Under the pieces are notes generated by a model. It worked only from the letters and a program-made list of their open reading frames with translations. It ran no database searches and was not told where the DNA came from. Source: Eutypa lata (lineage: Eukaryota; Ascomycota; Sordariomycetes; Xylariales; Diatrypaceae). From it: a stretch of 64,000 bases of DNA. Positions within the stretch are counted from its first letter, which is position 1, and every line of letters begins with the position of its first letter. The stretch spans positions 5,394,001 to 5,458,000 of the forward strand of contig JAKULF010000005.1 of NCBI GenBank assembly GCA_022661535.1, given 5' to 3'. The translations under genes and the position numbers were made by a program. Below, piece by piece: positions 22,714 to 34,249 of the stretch.

Positions 22714-25394
22714 CGTTGCCAGGATTCTTCTAAGAGTCCTCTATCTCGATGATTAACAAGAGTAAAGAACTATTCACAAATCCATATGGCTAGGACAAGG
22801 GCAACATGTGAATAAGAGACTAAAGAGTCATACCAGTTTAAAACGTAGAATGACGGAAGGTGTCAATTGGTAGCAGGCACCTGTTGGTGATAGGGTATAA
22901 TAACGCGGCAGCAGCAACTTCGAAGACGTTGCAACGTGCACTGTTATTTCGGCGGCGGCAGCTGAATAGTATCAGGATGTAGTGCCGCGGAAATAACGAT
23001 TTATAAGTCTAAGACTGGGGTGTTACCAGCGGCAATAACTCTACTAAGGATGTTAACAGATAAGTTTGAAGTTAATAAATATAATAAACATACAAAATGC
23101 AAGGCTACTGAAGCAACAACTTTGAAGTTGTCATGCGGTATAATCCTCCGTGACAGCAACGACTAGGAAGAAGTTAACATACCAATATACTGGGCCTGTA
23201 TTAATGGGCCTGGAGGACGTACTAGAATATGATGTTATGGCAGCAACTACAACGCAGTCGTTACCGAACTAAATGCCGTAAAACTCGTGCTAAAATCAAC
23301 CTCGAAATGCTCTGTCGGTCGTAATAGTTATCTAGTAGAGGATTCTTAAGTCTAACTCGAGGTGAGGCAGAATATTTGTCAAAACCTGGGATAGAAGGCT
23401 GGTTGTTTCTTCTGAAGCTCGTAGTTTGTAGTTCCTGGTGGGCTCGCCAATACGAGAAAGAAACCAAGTCGAACTTTACAAGAGGTCGGTCGCGATCTCG
23501 ATACAATGCAGTTATAAAGAAGAGGATACAGTAGTCAGGCTTGGGCGACAGTGACCCTTGTCCGTGTGCTCTGTTTTGGTAATGGATAAGATGGGTGGAA
23601 GCACCAAGGAACAAGGCTTATGAAGTGATACAGATAGAGAAGGATTGTCAGACCCGACAGAAGAAATCAATGAATGGCCACTGTAAGGTAGATTGATTGA
23701 TGTGTGCCTTCTAGATTTTGTCTGAAAGGTTAGAAGGAATGGATGGGTAGTGAAGACGGTGGTGGGTGAATCTGCACAAATATTTTGTGGGCTAAGTTCA
23801 GTCAGTTCCCTTGGAAGTAGAAAACTAATGGATAGGATGGAAAGGAATTGGTAAAGGGAAAATTGTTACATACAAGTATCACAGTGTAAGTTACTATGTA
23901 GCCCTGCGGAAAGTTGCTGGCTTGGTGGTTATCAAGTTAGACGCGGAGGTCAGGCGTGATAGTAGCGTGAATCTTGTTATGTCATCAAAGCCTGTTCCAT
24001 GCAACGTTATGAAGTGGTGAAATTGGTATCAAGTGATTGAGCGGTAGAAATTGTCGACTTCAGGTGTGGGATGAAGTTGAGGAATGTAATCGTCGAGGAT
24101 GGAGTTGTTAAGGGGAAGTCGTCGCAAAATTATTAGATGTATCGTCGAGGCAGGATAAGCAACCTAGATAGATACTTAGCTTCTACTAGGCAGCAACAGG
24201 TACTGATTATAATAGGAAGAAAAGAGATTAGACAAAGTCACATGTAAAAGAACACGATCATGAACGCGATAGGAATCCAAGGTGTGCAGTGTGATAAGTG
24301 GAGTTCTGAAGTTAAGTAAGAGGGAAGGAGCGACGATGGCATCTACATACAAGCATCGTACCTACACGTCTTGCTTAGCGATACATGCCACTACTGGAGT
24401 AATAAGGTGGGGTTCAAGATACACCATAATATCAGTCGTCGTGCCTTCCCTTAATAAAGAATCCGTAGCTGGCTGCCTAGGTACCTATGTGAGTAGGTAT
24501 GTATGTATGCATGTGTAGCTACTAAGTACTTAAGTATGTATGTAGGTAGGTCGGTATGTAGATGGGGATTTAGATCATGTATGGGTGCATATCATTTGAA
24601 CAACACCATGTAACTTGCACACGTGATGAAAGCGGACTGCACGATATCTTGGAAAAGAGAGCTTGTTGCTGTGCGGCCTACACACACAAAAGCGACGACT
24701 TTCCAGGATGCTAGGAAACTGGGAGACAGCTTCTATAAGAACGGACTATTAATGGATTATTCTTCAGATAGGTACTGCACTCTAAGGAAGAATAGATTCA
24801 TATTTTAAAATTCTCCTGGCTTCCTTGAGCAGGAAATCTAGTGTGAGGTTGAAGTTAATGGCGACTGCATTAATCACATTCAGATAAGGGGTGCCGACCC
24901 CCTTTCTTACTTTAGGGTCCTTAAGCACTGATCACATATCTAAAGCGAATATACAAAATCAAACAAGACGATCATGGCGGTCCAGGAGATATGAAAGACA
25001 TTATTGTGCACATGAGATACGACGTCAAACAATTTGAGTGAGCTAGATGCTGGGACTCTGTAAGGGCGGCGCTTTCAGAACTACCTAGTTCAAGACACTA
25101 CTCTGCTAAAATGCAACGAACTAGTATTTCCTCTAAATCCCCGAGGGCTCTGATGCAACCGGCATTCCTGGGTAATAATAACACAGCGAGATCCATGAAC
25201 TAGTAGGCAAAGACCCTGCTTAAACCCTTTCCCGACACCATTCAGCCCGCCGTTTCCATGTCGTATACAGTACATAATTAGGACCAACCTCCCTGCCATG
25301 CGGAATTCATCAACTCGTACAATATGACTAAGCCTCCTTTAAACGCCAAATGAGACTACCAAGCCTTTATCAGACTAATTCTATGCATTGACGC
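22714..25394. other. gene-poor intergenic region
   Basis: About 2.7 kb. The stretch 23640-24200 is purine-rich on the plus strand and contains no frame over about 80 codons with coding character. Three loosely similar segments containing GCAGCAAC (near 22905, 23150 and 23245) suggest an old degenerate repeat. No gene supported. Confidence 0.45.
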
Positions 25395-27195
25395 TCATCT
25401 CGAGATACACTCGCCGCCAAAGACGCCAGCAGACGCGGACGCGAGTCCACCGACAGCCGCCAAACCCCATACTAGAGCGGTAGACTCCCAGTCTAGCTCG
25501 GACGGCGGTACTATGTCCCCCTCGACCGCTTCTCTCGATTCCGATGGCGTAGGCTCGTACACACTCTCCTCTTCCACAGGCTTAGACTTCTTAGGTCTCC
25601 CTCGTTTCCTGGTGGCGGTGCCTGTTGGCTCCTCGCTTGCCTCGCTAGAGTTCGCGATGCTACCTAGCCTCGGCTTTCTCTGCCTTCCGGAACGTCGAAG
25701 GGTCATTGAGGGTTCTGGTTCTGGTTCCGTTTCATCGGTAGGTTCCGGCTTGGCTTGGATGAGGGCATTTGGTGTTTCCTTCTTTATACTCGGGGTCGAT
25801 AAAGAGCCGGAACGAGACAGATAATTGTAGAAGGGGATGGCTGACTTGGCGATATCTTGGAAATCGGTGGCTCTAAAGGCAGCCCATAGACCCAGACTCA
25901 AACCGCTAATTAGTACGTCGTAACCGACTGCGGTAACGGCTGGATGGTCGCTAATAGAACCGATAACTTTGCCTACAGCACTAGTGCTTCGTTCCCAAGT
26001 CGATCGCTCCTCAACGTCCCACGGGATCAGAACACTATGTCGGTGGTAGTGAGAATTGGGGACATTGTACAACAGCGCAGTGGTTGTGGCCTTGAAATAA
26101 AGGAGGAATGAGACAGTAGATACAAATCGGAATAGCGTGGTGAGTGAACTATAAGTATCGTGTGGATGTACATGGACTTTGCCCCACTTGACCGGTACGA
26201 TTTTTGGCAGAATGAGAGGTAAGAATGTTGAACCTCGAGTGAGGAGAACACTATTCGTGAATGATTGGGTTCCCGCGGCATAAGGAAGTATAAACATCGA
26301 GCCGTAGTTCAAGATCAAGGCACCATACATGAGCAGTGGGTGTGGATACCAATTTACCGGCTTTCGTGAGAGGAACTTGTCCCGGATCTGCCTCCATGTC
26401 GAGTTATACAAAGGGGCTATAAGCAGCCTTGGGCCCTCGTCTGATGACAACGGAGACGGTGTAAGAAGAAGGGAAAGATAGAAGAGATTTTGGGCGAAAG
26501 AAAGATTCACGAGATGGGCCAGAGCTAGAAAAGCCATGGTCGTGGGGACATGGCGTCGCTGGCCTTCAATTGCTAAGAGTAGGCTAAATGCCGTTGTTGC
26601 CAGATCGACCTGTTGACCCCACCAAAAGCGACGTGCCTTCTCGGCGATGATCTCGAAGGTATCGAAGTAGATTGGCGTATCACTCAGCCATTGGCCGATG
26701 TATAATTGACTGGAATGATGAATACTTGGTAGGAAACCACCCTCTCCGATGAGGCTATACATCCAGTTAGATTACCCATGCTAATAGATATAGACGTATG
26801 TTGTTACATTGAACTGAAATAATGGAATGACTTACCAGCTCGGCAGTTCGAGTCCATGGCTGTTAGCCCAGACTCTGTACGAGAGACTTGCGGCACCGAT
26901 CGATGTATAAGTCGCAGTGAAGAGCGCAACTGCTGCAAAGGTCAAGAAGACGGGCGCCAACTTCAAGCGTTGGGCTCGTCGAGACCGAGTATCTTGCGAC
27001 GGTCCAAGAGCCTTATAAGATGTATATAAGCTGACGCCAACGACATACGTAAAGTAGACGATGAAAGTCAGATGGGCACCTGTCGCAACCAAAGGCGCAT
27101 ACCTGATACGATTCCACCAGGTTAGTATTTGTTGGTTATAATCAAGAGGGTTTTCATACGAACCTCACGGGATGCCCAAATGGTACGGGCGCCAT
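25395..27195 (-). CDS. multi-pass membrane protein with AT-hook, unknown function
   Basis: Three exons: 27195-27164, 27102-26836 and 26754-25395 (introns 61 and 81 bp), 552 residues, start MAPVPFGHPVRYAPL. At least six hydrophobic segments are visible: HLTFIVYFTYVVGVSLY, FLTFAAVALFTATYT, AFSLLLAIEG, AFLALAHLVNLSFAQNLFY, LLMYGALILNYGSMF and one C-terminal. A hydrophilic stretch of about 110 residues before the last one contains a KPEP/EPEPEP acidic tract and the block RKRGRPKKSKP, with the AT-hook core RGRP at 25593-25604. The C-terminus ends in a hydrophobic Ala/Gly-rich segment. I believe this is a conserved but uncharacterised fungal family. DNA binding from a membrane, for example at the nuclear envelope, is an inference. 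Confidence 0.75.
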
Positions 27196-27779
27196 TCTGA
27201 AGCTGCGTGTTTAAGTAATCCCCAGCGAAGATTTTCTTGAAATGGAATCAAAGCGTCATATAGAGACGTGATATAAATGAGGATATGAGGCTACGATGGC
27301 ACTACATAGAGGAACAAATGAACAAGGTTAATCAAGAGCGCGTGGCGGAGGGATGACCGCGTTAAGTGGTTGATCGATTAAGTGTATGTTGGCAGTTACA
27401 TACAATGAATGTAAGTAGAAGTTACGTCACGAGTTATAGACAAAAACTATGATTTAATGTCTATTATACTTACCTAACTGGGTATGTAGGGCTGGTAGGC
27501 AGGGATAGCTTAAGAGCACCCGCTAAAATTATTGGGGTCCTGCGGATGACCAGACGTAGCGCGTAGATAGTGAGATAAGCGCGTTTCCCGAAAAGGACAG
27601 GTGCCGTATGTATGTAACTACTCTAGTTCACTGGACCCCACTAGCTTTCGCGTGTCAATTTTGACGTCCCGACAGCATCGCAGTGCTGGAGAGCGGGTCG
27701 CATGGGCAATGTTCTAACTAACGTGAATTCGAACTTTCTTCGAGCCCAGATCGAATCGCCGCACCAATTAACAATCAGC
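27196..27779. promoter_or_regulatory. divergent promoter region
   Basis: Shared upstream region of the membrane-protein gene (minus) and the Arl3 gene (plus). No distinct motif stands out; a short open frame upstream of the Arl3 start is leader. Confidence 0.4.
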
Positions 27780-28542
27780 ATGTATCATCTGGCCAAGGGT
27801 CTCTATCGTCTAGCGACTAGTAAAGAGGGTCAGCTAACCTTTCTACCTATCTCTAAACAGATCAGGAGTCCTGTTTCCAGTTAAATCAGATATATCTACA
27901 GTGAACTAACACATCTACCTTACAACAGAATACTCAGTAATACTCCTCGGTCTCGACAATGCAGGCAAGACGACCTTCCACGAGCAGACGAAGTCGCTCT
28001 TCCTACCGGAGCACCCGGACCCGAAGCTGAAGACGGTGCCGACGGTAGGGCAGAACGTGTCGACCATCACGCTTCCCGACATGTACCTGAAGATCTGGGA
28101 TGTGGGCGGGCAGATGAGCCTGCGGAAGCTGTGGCAGAGCTACTACGCGAGCTGTCACGCCATCGTATTTATCATCGACAGCACCGACATCGGCGACGGC
28201 ACCCTCGATAGCAACGACGACGGTGGTAACAACAACAGCAATATCGGCCGTCTCGAGGAGTGCCGAGCCGTGCTCGAGGACGTGCTCCAGAACTCCGAGA
28301 CGGAGGGTGTTCCGCTCCTCATCCTGGCCAACAAGCAGGACCGTGAGGACTGTGTCGAGGTTGTCCGCATTAAGGAGGGCCTTGTCAAGAAAGTATTTGA
28401 GGGAGAGAAAGCGTCCAGTATCCGGGACTCTAGGGTGCTACCCGTGAGTGCTTTGACGGGTACGGGTGTGCGGGAGGCGGTTGATTGGCTCAGGTCGAGG
28501 GTTAAGTGGAATAAGGAATCAAGACCACCCGTGATGAGGTAG
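27780..28542 (+). CDS. arl3: ARF-like GTPase Arl3/ARFRP1
   Basis: Two exons, 27780-27828 and 27929-28542 (100-bp intron, phase 1), 220 residues. G-box motifs are GLDNAGKT (residues 24-31), WDVGGQ, NKQD and SAL, with a Thr-containing switch I (VPTVGQNV). The order and the end motif KWNKESRPP match the ARFRP1/yeast Arl3 branch, which acts at the trans-Golgi upstream of Arl1 and golgin recruitment. The N-terminus reads MYHLAKGLYR; it lacks the Gly2 used for myristoylation, in keeping with the acetylated N-terminus of this branch. Compared with the family there is an extra acidic, Asn/Gly-rich loop of about 15-20 residues after IIDSTD. It is convergent with the Rrp45 gene, 141 bp away. Confidence 0.93.
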
Positions 28543-28683
28543 CAGGCATACATTGTGGGACGTATTACGGTAGTTGGGGTGCGAGAACAGGAACATGGGT
28601 ATATGGGCTTTCTTGGCATGTATCAGCGGGCACAGGAACGGCGTTTGGCGAAACAAGAGTGATAATAGAGACCTGAGTTCATC

Positions 28684-29665
28684 TCAAGCGATGATTGGTT
28701 CGGTTTCTTGGGTATTTCTATCGTTTTCTGCGGACAGCTCTGCTATGAGACCTCCTTTATCCCTCCGCTTCGAGTCCTCGACTAGTTTCTGATCTAGAAA
28801 CGTCGAGAACTCCTTCACCTTAGTCAATGCAGCGCTCGCGCATTGGACCAGTATGACGGCCTCGCCCGGTATACCACCCAACTTTGAAATTTGACAGATC
28901 TCTCCGTGCCGATTCAGACTGATAGTACAGCTACTCCCTCTCAATTGTTCCTCCAATAATGTGGCATCAAGAAGTACGCTCTCCCCTTCCTCCCCGTAAA
29001 AGCTGAACGTGATACAGAATGGCGAATGTAACCAACTGAGCGGTACCGGTTCTCTCTCTGCCGGCGTATAGACCGTCAACACCTCTCCCTCGATGCTCGT
29101 ATCAGGTTTCCTGAAATGGCGTAACGCTGCTACTACAGCTAGACAAGAAGCGTCAATTAGGTTGCCGTCATGCGATAGAACGTGAAGGTCTACTCTTATC
29201 GACCAACACTTCTGTCCCGCGACTAGACATAATGACTCGGTATCGAGGGCGTTAGATCGTCGAACCGTCTTCTCTAGTAATCTCGACAATAGGACTTCCG
29301 TCTCCGTAGGCCTGTTTACTTCGAAGGCGGGTGATGCCATGGGACTAAGCTCCGTCGTAATCGTGAAGATGCCATCGAATGGCCTATCAGTATATGGGAC
29401 TGTGACTTCGGCTGAGACTTTTGCAAGTATTCTGTGAGAAGTAGTGTCAGTCAGCAGGCCTGAAGACAAAAAAGGCAATGTACGTATAGAACAGAACATA
29501 CTTTGTCTTCCCAATTGATACGTCTGCTACGCCGTATTGATCTCCAAACTTTAGCTCTAGCTTTCTGAATTGGTTGAGTGCACGGCCATCGAGTCGCAAT
29601 CCTTCTTGTAGTGCCTTCGTTACGAATTCCTTCTCATTGAGAGAAGGCTCTGCCTCTCTAGGCAT
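28684..29665 (-). CDS. rrp45: exosome core subunit Rrp45 (EXOSC9)
   Basis: Two exons, 29665-29502 and 29431-28684 (70-bp intron, phase 2), 303 residues. The start MPREAEPSLNEKEF leads into GLRLDGRALNQFRKLEL, the RNase PH-like entry motif of Rrp45. It continues with GVADVSIGKTKILAKVS, PYTDRPFDG, the LVAGQKCWSIRVDLHVLSHDGN block and HSPFCITFSF. Rrp45 forms one of the three RNase PH dimers (with Rrp41) in the nine-subunit exosome barrel that guides RNA to Rrp44 and Rrp6 in nucleus and cytoplasm; it is structural rather than catalytic. Length is normal for fungi. Confidence 0.94.
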
Positions 29666-30094
29666 GGCGACTGATCGAAAGAAAGAAGTAGTACCTCAGT
29701 AATTTGAGGACTTATATTCTCATGGCGTTCTCGTCGGTAGGCAGGAAATAGATAGTAGGGCAGCAGGCAGGTGTTTGTATGTGGTGGGATGGATGGATAG
29801 CTAACTAGTGGGGCTATTGAAGCTTCATCAATTCCTGGCTCACCTGCCTTGTAACTTTGTAATTTTGAAGCATTTCTGCCGGGCGGTCAATGCACTACCC
29901 CTGTAAATGCCTAGCATCAGTTCTTTATGATTTAATGACCGACCGACAAACGTTACCAGTTACCTAACCCAGCACTAGTCAGTCCATCACTTACCTTACC
30001 AGCCAACCAACCTTAAATTAGCCACCATCACCATCACCATTACCATCACCCGCACCCGTCTTATCGAAGGAACTTCACAGCATCATAAACCAAG
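29666..30094. promoter_or_regulatory. divergent promoter between rrp45 and cwc15
   Basis: About 430 bp between two RNA-processing genes that start back to back. The right part holds a repeated ACCATCACCATCACC leader tract before the Cwc15 start. No other gene. Confidence 0.4.
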
Positions 30095-31035
30095 ATGACT
30101 ACCGCCCATAGGCCCACGTTCGACCCGGTAAGCTTTACTAATTAAAGATGAGACGCATCTACTCCCAAACTATGCAACACTAATCCAATCATATTACAGG
30201 CGCGTGGCAAAGAAGCCCTTCGCGGCCCAGCTTATCATCAGCGACTTCTCCCCGCCCACACGCAGCTCAAGTTCCGTCAGCCAGGCCAAGGTGGCGATGC
30301 TGACAACGAGGTCCGCGACCTTCGAGCCGAGCTCCTAGCTGCCGAGGCTGCCCACTTCGCCAAGAAGAACGGTGGTGCTCTCCCCGAGCCCAACGAGTCC
30401 GAGTCAGCCGTAAACAACAGCAACAACGCGAAGCGACCCTTGGAGTTAACTTCGCACGCGGACGGAGAGGAAGACCCGGAGGCGAAAAGACGGCGCATAT
30501 TAGAGGAGAGTAGAGATATAGACGCCGACTCGGAAGACGACTCGAACGGGAGCGGGAGCGGGAGTGACGAGGACGAAAGCGAGGAGGAGGATGACGATGA
30601 AGACGAAGACGCGGAGCTCGAGCGCGAGCTCGAGAAGATTAGGAGGGAGCGTGCTGAGAAGCGCGCTCGGGAGGAAGCCGAGAAGGCCGAGAAGGAGCAG
30701 GAGGAGCGAGAGCGCGATATCGCGTACGGAAATCCGCTGCTGAACCCCCAGCAGAACTTCAACATGAAGCGGAGGTACGTCGTCACGCTCGATTTTGTTT
30801 GTCAAGGGCAATAGCATGCTAACTATGTGTGTAACAGATGGGACGATGATGTTGTTTTCAAGAATCAGGCCAGGGGGACGGAGAACAAAGGGAAGAGCAA
30901 GGAATTTATCAACGTAAGTTGCTCCAGTGGCTGGTTGCTATATCTGTCAAGGTATAACGATGCTAACGTGACACGATGTAGGATCTTTTGCGCTCTGATT
31001 TCCACAAGCGATTCATGAGCAAGTACGTTAGATAA
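30095..31035 (+). CDS. cwc15: pre-mRNA splicing factor Cwc15
   Basis: Four exons: 30095-30127, 30200-30774, 30838-30913 and 30982-31035, 245 residues. The N-terminus MTTAHRPTFDPARGKE and the C-terminus RRWDDDVVFKNQ ... LLRSDFHKRFMSKYVR are the two conserved ends of the Cwf15/Cwc15 family. The centre is an acidic Asp/Glu tract with a charged helix (residues about 130-210). Cwc15 is part of the Prp19-associated complex (NineTeen complex) in the spliceosome core. The first exon codes for only 11 residues. Divergent from rrp45. Confidence 0.94.
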
Positions 31036-32123
31036 AGATATGGTACATATCACGTACAAAGATAGAATACATAATACCCCCGCCGAAATGCGTAATGTCG
31101 ATAAGGCATGAAGGTTGCACCAACAACCTTTATTAGACTTTTAAGAAAATAATATTCAGTTCCCTTTGGCCCATTGCGGGACGAATTTTCTAAATAACGA
31201 AAACATGCTCTTGGCGGGTGTGACGACGTTGAGGTTGTACTTGTCCGGGACGCGTCTGCGAACGGATCAAAAACCCGGCTTCCAATATAGTATGGTCGTG
31301 GAACAAGTCAAGGACTATTCCAAAGATTCGGGAGCCGTCAGTGTTGGCCCTTTTAATTCGTCCTTTAGTAAGATTTGTTGGGGAATACTATTTTCAAATT
31401 ACATTGCTAGGGTTTAGGGGGTAATGGGGGGATAGAGGGATAGACAACCCAAAATACCTTACAGCCAACAAAGCTGTGCTTCCCAACCACACCGCTATCG
31501 CCACACTAGCGCCCCATGGACGAGCCTGCAATAAGGTGACTATCGCTCAACTTGCTAGATAGATATCACATGAGAGCTTAATTAACTTATCCTTTATGTG
31601 GACAAGCAGATGGGCGAGCCGTGAAGATGATCTACGTGACCCGACCCGTTTGCATTACTTATATCCAGGATAAGTCTCCTAATACTATGAGCGTTGCCAC
31701 TTGGTTGTCCTACACCGTGAGGTAATTATCGGTATAAGTCGTATAAAATTACCAGCCAAGTCGTCGCCAAAATTATTGATACACCCTCCTGGTAATATAC
31801 CATACTGAATATTTATGCGTAAATTAACCTCTAAGTCCCATAAACAAACAACGATGGATATTGGCATATCATATAATCTGAAGAACAATAGGTTTATTTT
31901 AATTTTAATTTTCATAAAATAACAATCCCTTTTCACGGAAAGAATTTCGTACTGACTTAGCAGGATGATCATACTATGCAAGTACCATTACCACGTGGGG
32001 TCAGAGATTTCGAGAGCTAAACTAATATATATTATTCGTAGCTGCTTGATATACGACAGACCTACTTATGTATCTTAATACTACCTTATATCCCATAACA
32101 CAACCCTCTTCACATCAACCACT
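31036..32123. other. intergenic, no supported gene
   Basis: About 1.1 kb of mostly AT-rich DNA between the Cwc15 and EBP stops. Short open frames show no domain. No repeat structure seen. Confidence 0.45.
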
Positions 32124-33435
32124 TCATTTAGTCTTCCTGGACTCCCCCTTTCCTACCATTGCCGGCCTCCCATTGTTCTTCCAAAACCCATCCAAAGCAC
32201 CGTCCACCTTGTCGAGGGCTCTGAAAAGCCTCGTCACGGCACTAAAGCTATTGACTAGAATCACTAAACAGATTTGGCAAAAAAGGCAAAGGATTAGCTC
32301 GGCGCTCACTCAGTTGACTTGCCATTAATACTTCTGCCCATACGCTTTGCGTGTAGTGTGCGACACACGCAGATCTGCACGAGTAGATGAAACCATGAAA
32401 AGGGGTGAACAAATCCATAAACACATTTTACTTACCGGCAGGGACGAGAACCCACGGCAGGTTGAAGCCGACATAGTAACCCCAGAAGTAGAGCGGCTCG
32501 GGACGGCTGTGCGAACGGCCGCTGAACCAGAGTTCGCACAAGCTCGTCGAATAGTAGAGCGCCACCCCGTACAGGTGCGCCATGCAGGCTAAGATGCGCA
32601 GAGGATGCCGGAGGGAGCGTCCGCTAGGAAATGCCGTTGTCAGGGCGCACAGGAAGCAGAGAGGTCCCCAGAAGAGCTGCGCGTATGTGTTTTTGACCCC
32701 GGTCAGTATTTACTTTTTATAAGGAGGCGGTGGGTGGGTGGGACATGAACGTAAAAAAGGTTGTATGGAGAAAGAGTGATAGAGCATGTGAGACGGAAGA
32801 AGAGTATTAAATAGGTAGACTTACTACGGTGATGCTCTCAACGCTCAGCATGAAGAAGTCCGAGGTCAGGTACCGCGAGTCTGACAGCGCGTATTCCTTC
32901 CACAGCTGCGCAAAGAGGGATTGTGAGGATGCTATCGTTTCGTGGTTTAGGACGAAGTATCCTGCGGAAAGGGGTTTAGTCTACCTCACTTTTCTACCCC
33001 TACCCTAACCCTAACCCCGAGGACCAAAAGGGGGGAGTTAAGTTTCAGATGTATAAAACTGACCTTCAAAGAAACAATGCAAGCAACCACCTAAGAGCAT
33101 ACGTATTAGCCAGAGCACTTGTTATACTAAACTACCGAGTTCTACTCAATCGATCACTTACACAGCACAAACCAGCAGAACACAGCAAGGTCCGACTTGG
33201 ACAGATTAGGGTTGACCCTGCGCGCTACAATAGACGAGCCCAGGAGCGCGAACCCCAGCATCCCGCCCAGCGCCGCTATGAGCACGGGGACGGGCACGTC
33301 GTTCGGCTCGTATCCGGGAATGACCACGTCCGGCGGGTAGTAAGGGTGTTGGGGGCCCGGAGGCGGGAGCTGCTCCTCCTCCTCGACTAAGACATCGGCT
33401 TCACCCGACGCGAGTTGGCTCAACAGGTTCCCCAT
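32124..33435 (-). CDS. EBP-family sterol isomerase (EXPERA domain)
   Basis: Five exons: 33435-33162, 33090-33064, 32961-32825, 32676-32436 and 32263-32124, 272 residues. The 27-nt second exon (phase 1 on both sides) is needed to restore the conserved block CGCLHCFFEGYFVLNHE. That block carries the His and Glu thought to act in the emopamil-binding protein. Further family features are LWKEYALSDSRYL, ESITVLFWGPLCF and PLYFWGYYVGFNLPWVLVP. EBP proteins move the sterol double bond from C8 to C7 in the ER, a step fungi usually assign to the unrelated Erg2. Here the EBP-type protein may be redundant or act on another sterol. N-terminal residues 1-45 are a cytosolic Pro-rich leader. Four to five membrane segments are expected. 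Confidence 0.88.
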
Positions 33436-34249
33436 CACGCTCAGTCACACGCACCGCGCGCACGTACCTAACTAAGTACTTACCTACCGAGCTAACGAAC
33501 TATGTAGATAGACGGTTGGTTACATGCGGATTTAATATAGAGTAAAGCCGGACGAATGATACTAGGATACGGTGATAAATGGGTGGTCAGATAGCCTTAA
33601 ACCCGTGATTGGCGAAAGGAGATCCCAATGGTTTTTTGTCTAGGTAGGTAAGTAGTTATGTATTTCGGTGGTCCAATGGCCCCAGCAGGAGCATTTCTTG
33701 AAAGCTTAAAAAAGCTCCTGAATTGACACTGAGTGGAATCTTCAGGGGTTATCATTTTCCATTTTGGGTAAGGCTGCTTTGGCGCTAGCGTAGGTGTAAG
33801 TAGCCGTTCCGGCTCCGAGATGGATGGATACCTAGGTATGGATACGTGTGGTGCAGAGGCATGGAATCAGCCGTGATCTCTCAAAAAAGGGAATGGATCG
33901 CGGGATAAATTCTGGCTTATCATCATTACTGCATAGTTTTACCTGTTCCCACTGGATTTAATTTGTGGTGTTATAAATTAAATCCGTTGCTTCCTTCTCG
34001 TCACTATCCTCGTAAACTCTCCCAAGTCCACCTGACTTACAGTTCTAGAAGTACATCAAGTGCCTACCTGCATGTAGGTATTTACATTCATCTGCCAAGA
34101 GCCAAATATAGCCAATCACATTAAACATACTATCTAGCACCCTCCCTCCCTACCTCATTACTACCTCTCTCTCCCTCTCTCTCTCTCTCTCTATAGTTAC
34201 CTCCTTACCTACTTACCTAACCTTACCTAACCACTCAGCGGCCGAAAAA
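33436..34249. promoter_or_regulatory. divergent promoter region with CT-rich tract
   Basis: Shared upstream region of the EBP gene (minus) and the PEBP gene (plus). The right end has a CT-dinucleotide run (about 34165-34193) just before the PEBP leader, as is common in filamentous fungal promoters. Confidence 0.4.

Noticed and set aside
28155..28619. Minus-strand frame over the Arl3-like gene
   Set aside because: Ser/Arg/Thr-rich shadow of the GTPase reading frame.
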